Assembly (NCBI GenBank): GCA_964484765.1
Contig: CAZAGI010000004.1
Location: 1 to 64,000 of the forward strand
DNA length: 64,000 bases
Direction of reading: 5' to 3'
DNA from: DSVQ01 sp964484765
Lineage (GTDB): Bacteria > Planctomycetota > Planctomycetia > Planctomycetales > Planctomycetaceae
Every line of letters begins with the position of its first letter. The first letter of the stretch is position 1. The notes under the pieces are model-generated. The model saw nothing but the letters and a program-made list of their open reading frames with translations. It was not told the DNA's origin and searched no databases. Positions 51,846-59,787 of the stretch are shown here, one piece after another. A program made the position numbers and the translations under genes.

Positions 51846-53423
51846 TTATTCGTCGTCTTCGACGTCGGCCACCAAGAGTTGCCGCAACCGCCGGCGCTTC
51901 CCGTTCAGTTCCCGTTGTTCCTGTGCTTCCCGTGCAACTTCCTGATCGAAGGCAGCCAAGTCGAGCACCGACCGCAACGCCGCCTCGACGATCGACCGCA
52001 ATTGTTCGGTGGCGAGCGATTCCAGTTCCCACGCCCGTTCGCCGTGCTGTGCCACAAATCGCTGATAGCGCGACGACGATTCTTTCGACAACTGGCCTTC
52101 ATGAAGATCGAGCGTCCGAACCTGCTCGGCGGTGAGCGCCGCCTTCACGATGCGGAGTTGATCGGCGGCAACCCCGAAATCGTCCCGCAACGAAACCCCA
52201 AAACTACCGGGGATGTCTTCCCCCTCCGGATCGAAGTCGGCGACGACAATCACGACCAACTGTTCCCGGCCGCTGGTTCGAAACCGATCGACCATGTCCT
52301 TCCGGGGTGGCAGTGACGAATAGCCGCGACCGCTGGTCATGGGCACGCGGTACCGCGCTGAAAGTTGCCGCAATTGCGACGCGATCGTGTTCTTCTCAAC
52401 CAGCAGTTCGATCCAATTCGGTTGGCTCTGCAACAGACCCTGCCAGTAACCCGTGAGAAACTCTTCGCATTCCTGCCGGACGAAATCCCCGACGCAGCGG
52501 TGCGTGTTCCAAATCACGACCGGGCGGGTTTCATCGGCAATGGCGTCAAACGGCACCGACCCATCCAGCCGCAACCGCGTCAACATGTCGGTGACATCGT
52601 TGTACGAGGCGGCCGTGTTGTCGTACGGCACGCGGGTCTTGTCGTTGCGGACCAGGCCGGGAATATTGAGCAGTCGGTAATGGACTGCGCGGTCGCTGAG
52701 GGGCCAGTTTCGCTCTTCCGCGGTGACCACATTGATGATCGCCTGCCGGAGCTCGAGCTTGTCGCGGATCACGGAACGCCGCTTGCGACTTCGCAGTTCG
52801 ACTTCACCGCTCACCTCGATGGCGGCAGCTTGACTGCGGAAGGACCGGATCGCTTCGTCCGCCTCGACGGCCATCAGGACGACTTCTTCACGCAGTTGCT
52901 CGGCAGTGTTTTTCACGCGCTGGCGGTTATAGCTGGCGAGCAACCGCAGAAAGGTATCAGGATCCCGGTGATAGTCGACGTCAGCTCGAACGCGAACTGG
53001 GATCCGTTCCAGTTCCAGCACGGCGGCGGCAGCGTGCCGCCGATGACCGGAAAGAATGTACCCATCCCGGCTCACCACGATCGGCTCCAGAATCCCGTGC
53101 TCCCGAATGCTGTCGACCAAGGCGAGGAACGACGGTTCGGTGACGTCGAAGGGATCGTAGAGCTGATCGTTGAGGGAGGCGGGCGCAATCGCCGAAGTAC
53201 ACACATCGCACAGGCATGCCTCGGCGGGGTGTGTACTTTCTGCGCGGGGAAGCAGTCGCCCTTCCGCTTCGAGCTTTTGGCGGTGCAGCGAGACGGTCCG
53301 GTTGCTGACGCTCAGTTCCGCGGCGATTTCGCGATCGCTGTGGGTCCGCCACGTGGCCAAGAGCGCCGTGCGGACGCGGTCGGCTTTGCGGCGAACGGTA
53401 CGGTCTTCCGTGAGCACGGTCAT
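51846..53423 (-). CDS. ParB-domain / Toprim-domain protein
   Basis: This 525-residue protein begins with an HTH (HSDREIAAELSVSNRTVSLH), followed by a ParB-like domain (LVDSIREHGILEPIVVSRDG, YILSGHRRHAAAAVL). In the C-terminal half, LLVEKNTIASQL and VVIVVADFDPEGEDI supply the Glu and DxD of a Toprim-like metal site. This combination suggests DNA partition or initiation plus a nuclease or topoisomerase-type chemistry; the reaction is unknown to me. The start at 53423 overlaps the helicase-like gene by 4 bp. Confidence 0.75.
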   Translation of the reverse strand: MTVLTEDRTVRRKADRVRTALLATWRTHSDREIAAELSVSNRTVSLHRQKLEAEGRLLPRAESTHPAEACLCDVCTSAIAPASLNDQLYDPFDVTEPSFLALVDSIREHGILEPIVVSRDGYILSGHRRHAAAAVLELERIPVRVRADVDYHRDPDTFLRLLASYNRQRVKNTAEQLREEVVLMAVEADEAIRSFRSQAAAIEVSGEVELRSRKRRSVIRDKLELRQAIINVVTAEERNWPLSDRAVHYRLLNIPGLVRNDKTRVPYDNTAASYNDVTDMLTRLRLDGSVPFDAIADETRPVVIWNTHRCVGDFVRQECEEFLTGYWQGLLQSQPNWIELLVEKNTIASQLRQLSARYRVPMTSGRGYSSLPPRKDMVDRFRTSGREQLVVIVVADFDPEGEDIPGSFGVSLRDDFGVAADQLRIVKAALTAEQVRTLDLHEGQLSKESSSRYQRFVAQHGERAWELESLATEQLRSIVEAALRSVLDLAAFDQEVAREAQEQRELNGKRRRLRQLLVADVEDDE

Positions 53424-55237
53424 GGCATCGCTCCTTCGACGATGGCCGGAGGGACCGACGGGAACTTCGGCGTGGGTTGTGCCGGGGGAAGCGCCCGCCA
53501 TCCGCCGCGTTCGCCAATGCGGGCTGCGAGACCTTGCTGTTCCAGCACCTTGAGGTGATGGCGCACCTGGCGGGTCGTCAGACCGAGGTCGCGCGCCAGT
53601 TCCGTCGAGCTAACGGAAGTTTTTCCTATAGATAGTTCTATAGGATTTGCTTCCGTTAACGCCCGAATTCGGGACAGCAACCGCATCGTCTGTTCACTGA
53701 CCGTGACCAACGAACCGTCCGACAACGGCAGACCACATTCCTCAGTGCTAACGACGACGACCTCGCAGCCATCCGCGAGAATGCCGCGACCACGTCCGAT
53801 GGCCTGCACCAGCGTGGCGCGGACCAGGCTTTGATGGGCCATCCGCCAGGTCGGATCGGTGTACCCCCGCGCGGTCACCATCACCGCTTCGTCGGACTCG
53901 GTCCGGCCTTCCCACTGGTAGGTGCTCCACGGGGGTTCCCGGCACGCGGCAGGACTATCGCCGATCTGCAGCAAGAGCGAGGCAACTTCGAGTGGACCGA
54001 CTCGCGGGGTTCCCAGGACGAGGATCAGATCACAGTCCTTGTGCCAAGAATTCGACGAGCGATCCTGCCCGCTACCAAAATACGTCGACATCACAATCCG
54101 CTGCCGGAACTCCGGTTCCAGCAGGTCGAGGGCTTTCAGTTGGGGCTGATGAGTGATCAGACCGACCCGGAGAAACTGTGGGCGATCCGACAAGACTCCG
54201 CGGAGAATCTTCGCCACCACCGCGAGGGCCGTTTTGCGGGTGAGATCCCGCGGCAGTTGCACCGCCTTCTTTTGCCGGGCAAGCTGCCCTTCCGGTGTGC
54301 GGGCTTGGACCGTGAGCCCCAGAACCGCCTGTAGCGCGGACAGTTCGAGAGTGGCGTCGTTGAACCAGGTTGTCGCGCCGGCAGACGGAGCGTTGTGCCG
54401 GACACCGATGACCCGCTTGATCGTGATCGGCGGCTCGTTGGACTCCTTCGCGGCGGGAATCTTCGAGACGAAGACGGCGGCCGACGGCAGCTTCCCGGTA
54501 CTGGCCGCCAGCAGAAAACGGAAGGGACTCCCGTGAAACTTCAGCTGGCAGACGCGCACCGCCCAGAACAAAAGCCGTTCCATCCCATTGGGGCTCGTTC
54601 CGATGACGGCGGGCTGCCACGCCGTGGTGGCCTCGGCGGCGGTGATCACGCCGATGAGATCGTCGACGACCTTCGCCAGGACGAAACAGAATTCGTATTG
54701 CCGCTCCAGCCGCAACTTGAGCTCTTCACTTTCATACGGTTCACCGTTGTCATCGACCATGACGGGCGGCACGAAACGATCGAGGAAGAAGGGGTTTCCC
54801 AGCAGGTGTTTGAAGAGATGCTGCAGCTGGATGAGATCGACGAGCTGAATCTCAACCTGGGGCCGCAACACATTGAGAGGATTTTCGTGGATCGAGACGT
54901 ATTGCCGGCCCGTGGTCAGTTCGGCGAGGCCGGCAAACTCGGCGCGTTTGTGGGTGAAGAGGACCACATCCCCTTCGGCGGCGTAGATCATTTCCCCGAG
55001 GTACCCTGTCTCCAGACATTTTTTGCGGTGGGGACACTGCGCGCACACGGTTTTGACCACGGGGAATCCCAGTCCTTCCGCCGTGTTCGCGTCGGGATTC
55101 CAGCAGTTGACCGGTTGGTCCTCGGTGGCCTCAGTGGCCCGCTTGGGATAGCAGCGCGCATCGAGATCCACCGTGGCGAACAGCTCTTCCTGTTCGCGGC
55201 AATTCTTGTGCGTGGGATAGCAGAGGGCGAATTTCAT
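53420..55237 (-). CDS. SF2 helicase-like motor lacking Walker A, with winged helix
   Basis: This 605-residue protein starts directly at the motif Ia-like ALCYPTHKNCREQEE. It goes on with a cysteine cluster (CAQCPHRKKCLE), EGDVVLFTHK and the motif VI-like VQAIGRGRGI (about 515). A C-terminal winged helix follows (ELARDLGLTTRQVRHHLKVL, about 565). There is no P-loop; the Walker A (ASPTGAGKS) is at the very end of the preceding gene. The two genes share one base (TGATG). In relatives I expect one continuous primase-helicase, so this gene is its second half. It probably works only with the upstream product. Confidence 0.8.
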   Translation of the reverse strand: MKFALCYPTHKNCREQEELFATVDLDARCYPKRATEATEDQPVNCWNPDANTAEGLGFPVVKTVCAQCPHRKKCLETGYLGEMIYAAEGDVVLFTHKRAEFAGLAELTTGRQYVSIHENPLNVLRPQVEIQLVDLIQLQHLFKHLLGNPFFLDRFVPPVMVDDNGEPYESEELKLRLERQYEFCFVLAKVVDDLIGVITAAEATTAWQPAVIGTSPNGMERLLFWAVRVCQLKFHGSPFRFLLAASTGKLPSAAVFVSKIPAAKESNEPPITIKRVIGVRHNAPSAGATTWFNDATLELSALQAVLGLTVQARTPEGQLARQKKAVQLPRDLTRKTALAVVAKILRGVLSDRPQFLRVGLITHQPQLKALDLLEPEFRQRIVMSTYFGSGQDRSSNSWHKDCDLILVLGTPRVGPLEVASLLLQIGDSPAACREPPWSTYQWEGRTESDEAVMVTARGYTDPTWRMAHQSLVRATLVQAIGRGRGILADGCEVVVVSTEECGLPLSDGSLVTVSEQTMRLLSRIRALTEANPIELSIGKTSVSSTELARDLGLTTRQVRHHLKVLEQQGLAARIGERGGWRALPPAQPTPKFPSVPPAIVEGAMP

Positions 55238-56313
55238 CAGCCGCGCCCTCGCAAGACGTGCTGCACCACCCGCAACTCAATGTGCGACTTCCCGGCGCCG
55301 GTGGGACTGGCATCGAGGTAGTAACCCGGAACGGCGAGTGATGCGATCCGCGCTTCCAGCATCGCCTGGCGCCATTCCTCAAGGTCGACGGTCTGGGCCG
55401 ACGGCGGTTGGTACCGATACCGCACCGGCGGTGACACCGGGGTCGGGTCGAGCCCATCAAGATAGAGGGGGCCCCAGCGGTCGGCGGGAATCGACGAGAC
55501 AGACTGCAGCCAGGCCCGGGTGTCTTTCGCGTTGTCGGGTGGTAATGACCACTCGATTTCGCGCTCAAGCGCCGCGGCGAGTTGTTTCGCAGTCGAGATG
55601 GCGCCTGATTTTCCGGGCCACGTACCGTCCTCTTTCTTGTCGCGTTCACTGATGACTACGATGGGACGGTCCGCTGAGAGGTCCGACAAGAGGTCGGTGA
55701 GGAGCGTGATGCCACCGGTGTTTGAGGGGCGCGCTACGCCGGGCAGACCCATGGTTAACACGGCGGCCATGTCGGACGCACCCTCGACGAGCAGGAGGGG
55801 ACCGGTGCCGGCAGCCCAATCGGCCGGATAGCAGAGTCCACATTTCGCGCCGCTATAGCGACGCTTTTGACCAGCCTCATTGCGGCCGATGAGACCAACG
55901 ATCTGGCCCGTGGCATCGCGTTCAGGAAACGTCCACCAGCGCCGCGCGGGATCGTAACCGACTTCGAGTCGTTCAAGTGCGTCTCGACTCACGCTAAGCT
56001 TTGCGGCCAGCGCGTTGATGTGATCCGGAGCCGCTTCACGATAACGCTGGTGCCAAACCGCCCAATCATGTTTCGGCCCCGACGGTGTCTGCGGCAACGC
56101 TCGCGCCTGCGGGAATGGTCGCGGCGCCGTCGGATCGAGAACATGGAGCCAGCCCGCGTCGCCGGCGCGCTTGAGCGATCCCTCTTCAATGCGGGCACAG
56201 ATCGCAGCACTGCCGTCCGGGCGCTGCAAGCACCAGTCGTGTTTTCCACAGACAGCGCACGGCCGTTCGCGGGAAACTCTCTGCATCGGTTCGTGGTGGT
56301 CAGCGGCACGCAT
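55237..56313 (-). CDS. primase-like Toprim protein ending in a Walker A motif
   Basis: This 358-residue protein has an N-terminal zinc ribbon (CAVCGKHDWC...CARIEEGS) and a primase-like Toprim region (LLLVEGASDMAAVLTMG with the Glu, IVVISERDKKEDG with the acidic pair, about 180-240). The last 30 residues are YYLDASPTGAGKSHIEL plus a short tail, that is a helicase P-loop followed by a stop. The rest of the motor continues in the next gene. The product may prime replication and supply the nucleotide-binding Lys in trans. Confidence 0.8.
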   Translation of the reverse strand: MRAADHHEPMQRVSRERPCAVCGKHDWCLQRPDGSAAICARIEEGSLKRAGDAGWLHVLDPTAPRPFPQARALPQTPSGPKHDWAVWHQRYREAAPDHINALAAKLSVSRDALERLEVGYDPARRWWTFPERDATGQIVGLIGRNEAGQKRRYSGAKCGLCYPADWAAGTGPLLLVEGASDMAAVLTMGLPGVARPSNTGGITLLTDLLSDLSADRPIVVISERDKKEDGTWPGKSGAISTAKQLAAALEREIEWSLPPDNAKDTRAWLQSVSSIPADRWGPLYLDGLDPTPVSPPVRYRYQPPSAQTVDLEEWRQAMLEARIASLAVPGYYLDASPTGAGKSHIELRVVQHVLRGRG

Positions 56314-56325
56314 GAGGAGTGGACC

Positions 56326-56619
56326 CTAGCTGGCCGCAGCAGGCACGAGGCCCGAAATGCGGTCCACCTGGAATGAATCTTCGCCGAACTCCCGGCGCAG
56401 GAACCCGGTAAACAATCGATTGAGGTCCTGACCAACCTCTGTGCCCGTCTCAATGACGCACCGGCGGAGGGTGGAGTCAAAGGAATGCGTAGCATCAAGA
56501 TGCACCTGAGCTTCGCCGTGGAGGCTTTCGACAGCCAGGAGCGCTAACACGAGTGATGCTTCCACCTCCTCGAGCGGGACCGAGGGTGAAAACTGGTAGC
56601 GGTATACTGCGGCGGACAT
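56326..56619 (-). CDS. hypothetical protein of the replication block
   Basis: This 97-residue protein (MSAAVYRYQFSPSVPLEEVE, GTEVGQDLNRLFTGFLRREF) has no recognised motif. It resembles the small acidic proteins that precede phage primases. The gene ends 12 bp before the primase gene, so co-transcription is likely. Confidence 0.6.
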   Translation of the reverse strand: MSAAVYRYQFSPSVPLEEVEASLVLALLAVESLHGEAQVHLDATHSFDSTLRRCVIETGTEVGQDLNRLFTGFLRREFGEDSFQVDRISGLVPAAAS

Positions 56620-56654
56620 GGTTCGTCTCCACAATGCAACTGTTATGAATTCAT

Positions 56655-57254
56655 CTACCCCGTTTGCGCGCGAGATGACGGCTTTTGTTTCCGGGAAGAA
56701 CTAAATCCCGCGCGATGAAAGTGCCGCCGAATTTTGCGGACGCTCTCATAGACACTGGACGGCGGGAGGCACCGTCGCCGGGCGACCTCGGCCACCGTCT
56801 CCTGCTGAAGCTCGAGCGCCAGTTCCCGCAGATCGTCCCGCAGTCCGTTCAAGACGGTGGTGATGTCGATGGCGAGGTCCATCTGGGAAGTCGGAACTCG
56901 ATCGTGAGCCTGAAGTTGATCGGCGGCGTCGACAGCCATCAATCTCAAGCGTTTGGTTGAGCGAGAGAGAAGCGTGTCATTTCCGTTCCCGAAAACCTGA
57001 CGCTTTTGTGCCCGGCGATGCCGCACGAGTTTGGAGATGATCTGCTTCAGTGTGCGGGCGAGATGCGCTTGGGGTAGGGCGGTGGCCTGATCTGCCGTGA
57101 CACGCTTCAGCAGGTGACACCAGAGCTCTTGCCGGAGATCGTCGGGAGATTCTTGGCGAAACTCCCAGCGGCGCGCTAACCGTGACGCCTTGCGTTGGAT
57201 GAGCGCAGTGATTGAGTCATACGGCGTGGGGAGCGATCCATCGCATGGCATCAT
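56655..57254 (-). CDS. sigma-70-like (ECF-type) regulator inside the element
   Basis: This 199-residue protein has a region-2-like segment (QESPDDLRQELWCHLLKRVT) and a region-4 HTH (ETVAEVARRRCLPPSSVYES, VRKIRRHF). Its basic C-terminus is unusual. It may be a phage- or element-encoded alternative sigma factor that switches on the block. No anti-sigma gene is nearby. The gap 57255-57415 shows no gene. Confidence 0.65.
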   Translation of the reverse strand: MMPCDGSLPTPYDSITALIQRKASRLARRWEFRQESPDDLRQELWCHLLKRVTADQATALPQAHLARTLKQIISKLVRHRRAQKRQVFGNGNDTLLSRSTKRLRLMAVDAADQLQAHDRVPTSQMDLAIDITTVLNGLRDDLRELALELQQETVAEVARRRCLPPSSVYESVRKIRRHFHRAGFSSSRKQKPSSRAQTG

Positions 57255-57415
57255 CCGCAGTTCTCCTCATGGGAACTCGCAAGGGATGATGCCGAAGTGG
57301 TGGGAAACACTAGACGGCGCGCGAGGGCATGCCGTCGTCGGCATCACCCACAGCGACCTCCGCCTGGCGGTCAGCGCACTGTCTGGTGGAAATTGTCGTC
57401 CACTGTTAACTGACG

Positions 57416-57793
57416 TTACGTCTCAGTTTTGATGTTTGTCACGGCAATGTTGACCCGGAACGGAAGTCCGTTTTGGACGTCGATCCGCTCAATTTCACCG
57501 TTCTGTACGGCGTCCAAACGAGCAAACAATCGCACGTACTCTTGCCGGAGAACAAAGTTGTGACCTGCAGGCGATTCCGACCGTGGTCCGTCGTAATCCA
57601 GTTTGACTTCTTCGAATATCCGCGGGGGCGGACTGAGCACCGGATTCCCGTCCCGGACGACTAGTCCATGGATCGTGCCGAACCCAAGCTGGTGCATGAG
57701 ATCAACGAGCGCTTGCTGCGGCTTGGATAGGTCTTGTTTTTGACGGTTGCTCACCGACGGGAGCGGTGGCAGCTTAGGACGATGGGGGCGCAT
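57416..57793 (-). CDS. hypothetical protein following the HTH regulator
   Basis: This 125-residue protein (MRPHRPKLPPLPSVSNRQKQ, ALVDLMHQLGFGTIHGLVVR, DAVQNGEIERIDVQNGLPFR) overlaps the regulator gene by 20 bp. Family not recognised. The start at 57793 is chosen over an upstream ATG that would lie deep in the regulator gene. Confidence 0.6.
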   Translation of the reverse strand: MRPHRPKLPPLPSVSNRQKQDLSKPQQALVDLMHQLGFGTIHGLVVRDGNPVLSPPPRIFEEVKLDYDGPRSESPAGHNFVLRQEYVRLFARLDAVQNGEIERIDVQNGLPFRVNIAVTNIKTET

Positions 57794-58631
57794 CTTCGCG
57801 GTCCTGGAAATAAGAGGAAACGTTTGTTGCCACGATGGCAGCGGTGGGACGCAGAACGCGAAAGCCCTGAGATCCTTCCCGCAGGTAAAGATATTCGACC
57901 GTTTCACTTCCTTCCTGAGCCCAGACCTTCGGAGCGACAGTCATGTAGGGTTTCCGGGGTGGGTCCTTTAGGCCGAGGAAGAGAAGAAAACGCTGTACCG
58001 CCGGCCAGAGCGGAAGGAGGAATAATGACCTCGCCACCGACACCGTTGAATCACAAAGTTGACCTGCCAGAAAATCGGGGACCACTTTCGTGTCCCGACC
58101 GTCAAAAGTCAGCACCGGATAAAAGCCGTCCTGTACCAAATTGAGCGTGACCCGGAGCAAATCGTGGTGCCGGACGTCGCCGAGAATCTGTCGCCGCCAG
58201 TCCCGGTCTACGACCGAACGCTGAAGTTCACCGCCGATCTGCGAGACCAAGAACTGCAGCGCCGAAATCTTGATCCCTTCGGGCAGATCAACGCGTCGGC
58301 CGTTAATCACATCCTGCAGCGTCCACTCGTCGGTGGACGGCAAAGGTTCCGGACTCACGGAGAGTTCGAACGAGGCCAAAGCCGAATCCAGCGTGTGCCC
58401 CTCTTTCCGCAGCGCGGCCAGTTTCAAGCACCGTTCCAGCACATGGTCGGGCCAGACACCTTGTTTTCCGCGACCACTCGAATGGGTCTGAATCACGGGT
58501 TTGGGGAGAGCGCCGCGCATGACCCAGCGGCTGAGCGTTTTGGTGCTCAGACCACTTTTGTCGGCGACTTCCTGTACGGTCACCATCCGTGACTCCCGCG
58601 AATTGAAGCTGGAACCAACCCACATGGACAT
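57774..58631 (-). CDS. HTH (MerR/excisionase-type) regulator
   Basis: This 285-residue protein has an N-terminal HTH typical of MerR/excisionase folds (VTVQEVADKSGLSTKTLSRW, then GRGKQGVWPDHVLERCLKL). The remaining 200 residues (LNLVQDGFYPVLTFDGRDTK) are of unknown fold. The ATG at 58631 gives the longest form; MVTVQ at 58586 is also possible. It is the first gene of the minus-strand block and the probable master regulator; a perfect dyad lies at 58807-58830. Confidence 0.7.
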   Translation of the reverse strand: MSMWVGSSFNSRESRMVTVQEVADKSGLSTKTLSRWVMRGALPKPVIQTHSSGRGKQGVWPDHVLERCLKLAALRKEGHTLDSALASFELSVSPEPLPSTDEWTLQDVINGRRVDLPEGIKISALQFLVSQIGGELQRSVVDRDWRRQILGDVRHHDLLRVTLNLVQDGFYPVLTFDGRDTKVVPDFLAGQLCDSTVSVARSLFLLPLWPAVQRFLLFLGLKDPPRKPYMTVAPKVWAQEGSETVEYLYLREGSQGFRVLRPTAAIVATNVSSYFQDREDAPPSS

Positions 58632-58806
58632 GATTATCGTCTAAGTGTTGTCCGAGTCAACCCTCTGCTTTCAAGAATTCATCAGAAGTAGTTCCCGCGG
58701 TGATTTCCAGAGCCAATTGAGAGTTGGTACCAATCAATTAGTACTCTCGTGCCGGCAACGAGATTAGAAAACTCTTGCCGCCGAGTAGTCCAGGCAAGCA
58801 GCAACG

Positions 58807-58830
58807 AAGACTCCAAACATTTGGAGTCTT
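58807..58830. promoter_or_regulatory. perfect 11-bp dyad, probable operator
   Basis: AAGACTCCAAA (58807-58817) and TTTGGAGTCTT (58820-58830) are exact reverse complements separated by CA. The 2-bp spacer argues for a protein-binding operator rather than an RNA hairpin. It lies in the 417-bp gap between the divergently transcribed regulator (57774-58631) and recombinase cassette (from 59049). Confidence 0.6.
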
Positions 58831-59048
58831 GATTAGAAATCTTCGCACGCCATGCAGTAGGGCCTCAAGCGGGAGATCGGCTCGACATTCTTTCCTCGGA
58901 TGGCACAGCGGCGTTAACCAAAAAACGCCGTCATCTTTCATCGCAACCGGGTAGTTAAAAAGGTAGTGACTGTTAACATCCCGGTCTTTGCCAGATGACG
59001 TGCTGACCGTAAGACGGAGGGCGTCATGGGCGTTCCAGGAGAACGACC

Positions 59049-59258
59049 ATGCGCCCACTCATTCCGACTTCTGAACTCACTCTCGACCAGCGCCGTCGCG
59101 AACTGGTGGAGATCCTCGCTGCTGGCATTCTGCGGTTGCGGAAGCGGCGTTTGCTCACCGGTGAGCGCTCCCGAACGCCGTGCGAGACCTCTCACGAATC
59201 TCCCGCCCACCGCCTTGAGGTTTCGGACAAGACCGTGCTCAGTGTCCACGCGGGTTAA
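59049..59258 (+). CDS. small protein at the head of the recombinase cassette
   Basis: This 69-residue protein (MRPLIPTSELTLDQRRRELV, EILAAGILRLRKRRLL) starts at an ATG preceded by AGGAG (59037-59041), 7 nt away. Small charged proteins of this kind often precede DUF2924 and serine-recombinase genes. Its function is unknown. Confidence 0.65.
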   Translation: MRPLIPTSELTLDQRRRELVEILAAGILRLRKRRLLTGERSRTPCETSHESPAHRLEVSDKTVLSVHAG

Positions 59259-59292
59259 CGGTTCCGAGAGTTCCCAGCACAAGGAGCACGAA

Positions 59293-59787
59293 ATGATCAA
59301 CATCGCGCGAGAGGTCACCCTGATGGAGGGGATGACAGTCGTCGAGCTGCGAACGAAGTTCGCTGAGGTCTTCGGAGAACCATGTCGGTCCCGGCACAAA
59401 CAGTGGCTCATCAAGCGGATCGCCTGGCGGATGCAGGCCAACGAGGAAGGGGACCTGTCTGAGCGGGCGAGGAAGCGAGCAATGGAACTGGCCAATGACG
59501 CGGACCTGCGGATGATGCCGCCGCGCGAACCCAAGGTCACGGTGGGCGCGGAGGAACGAACGAAGTTGGTTTCGACCAACGTGCGGTCCAACACAGTCCT
59601 GCTGCCGGGAACGGCGCTGACGCGCGACTACAAGGGCCAGATGGTGCGGGTCACGGTGCTGACAGACGGATTCGAGTGTCACGGCCAGCGATACAGGTCG
59701 CTCACCGCCGTTGCCAAGGCGGTCACCGGCAAGCATTGGAATGGTCATCACTTCTTCGGCCTGCGGACGAACGGAGGTGACCGATGA
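59293..59787 (+). CDS. DUF2924-family protein
   Basis: This 164-residue protein has the family pattern MEGMTVVELRTKFAEVFGEP, RSRHKQWLIKRIAWRMQ, LPGTALTRDYKGQMVRVTVL and GFECHGQRYRSLTAVAKAVT. DUF2924 genes almost always precede a serine recombinase and may act as its DNA-binding partner. AAGGAG at 59281-59286 supports the ATG at 59293. The stop overlaps the recombinase start by 4 bp (ATGA). Confidence 0.88.
   Translation: MINIAREVTLMEGMTVVELRTKFAEVFGEPCRSRHKQWLIKRIAWRMQANEEGDLSERARKRAMELANDADLRMMPPREPKVTVGAEERTKLVSTNVRSNTVLLPGTALTRDYKGQMVRVTVLTDGFECHGQRYRSLTAVAKAVTGKHWNGHHFFGLRTNGGDR

Noticed and set aside
58738..59058. 106-codon minus-strand frame in the control region
   Set aside because: It covers the dyad and the leader of the divergent gene, and has no recognisable domain; a real small gene cannot be excluded.
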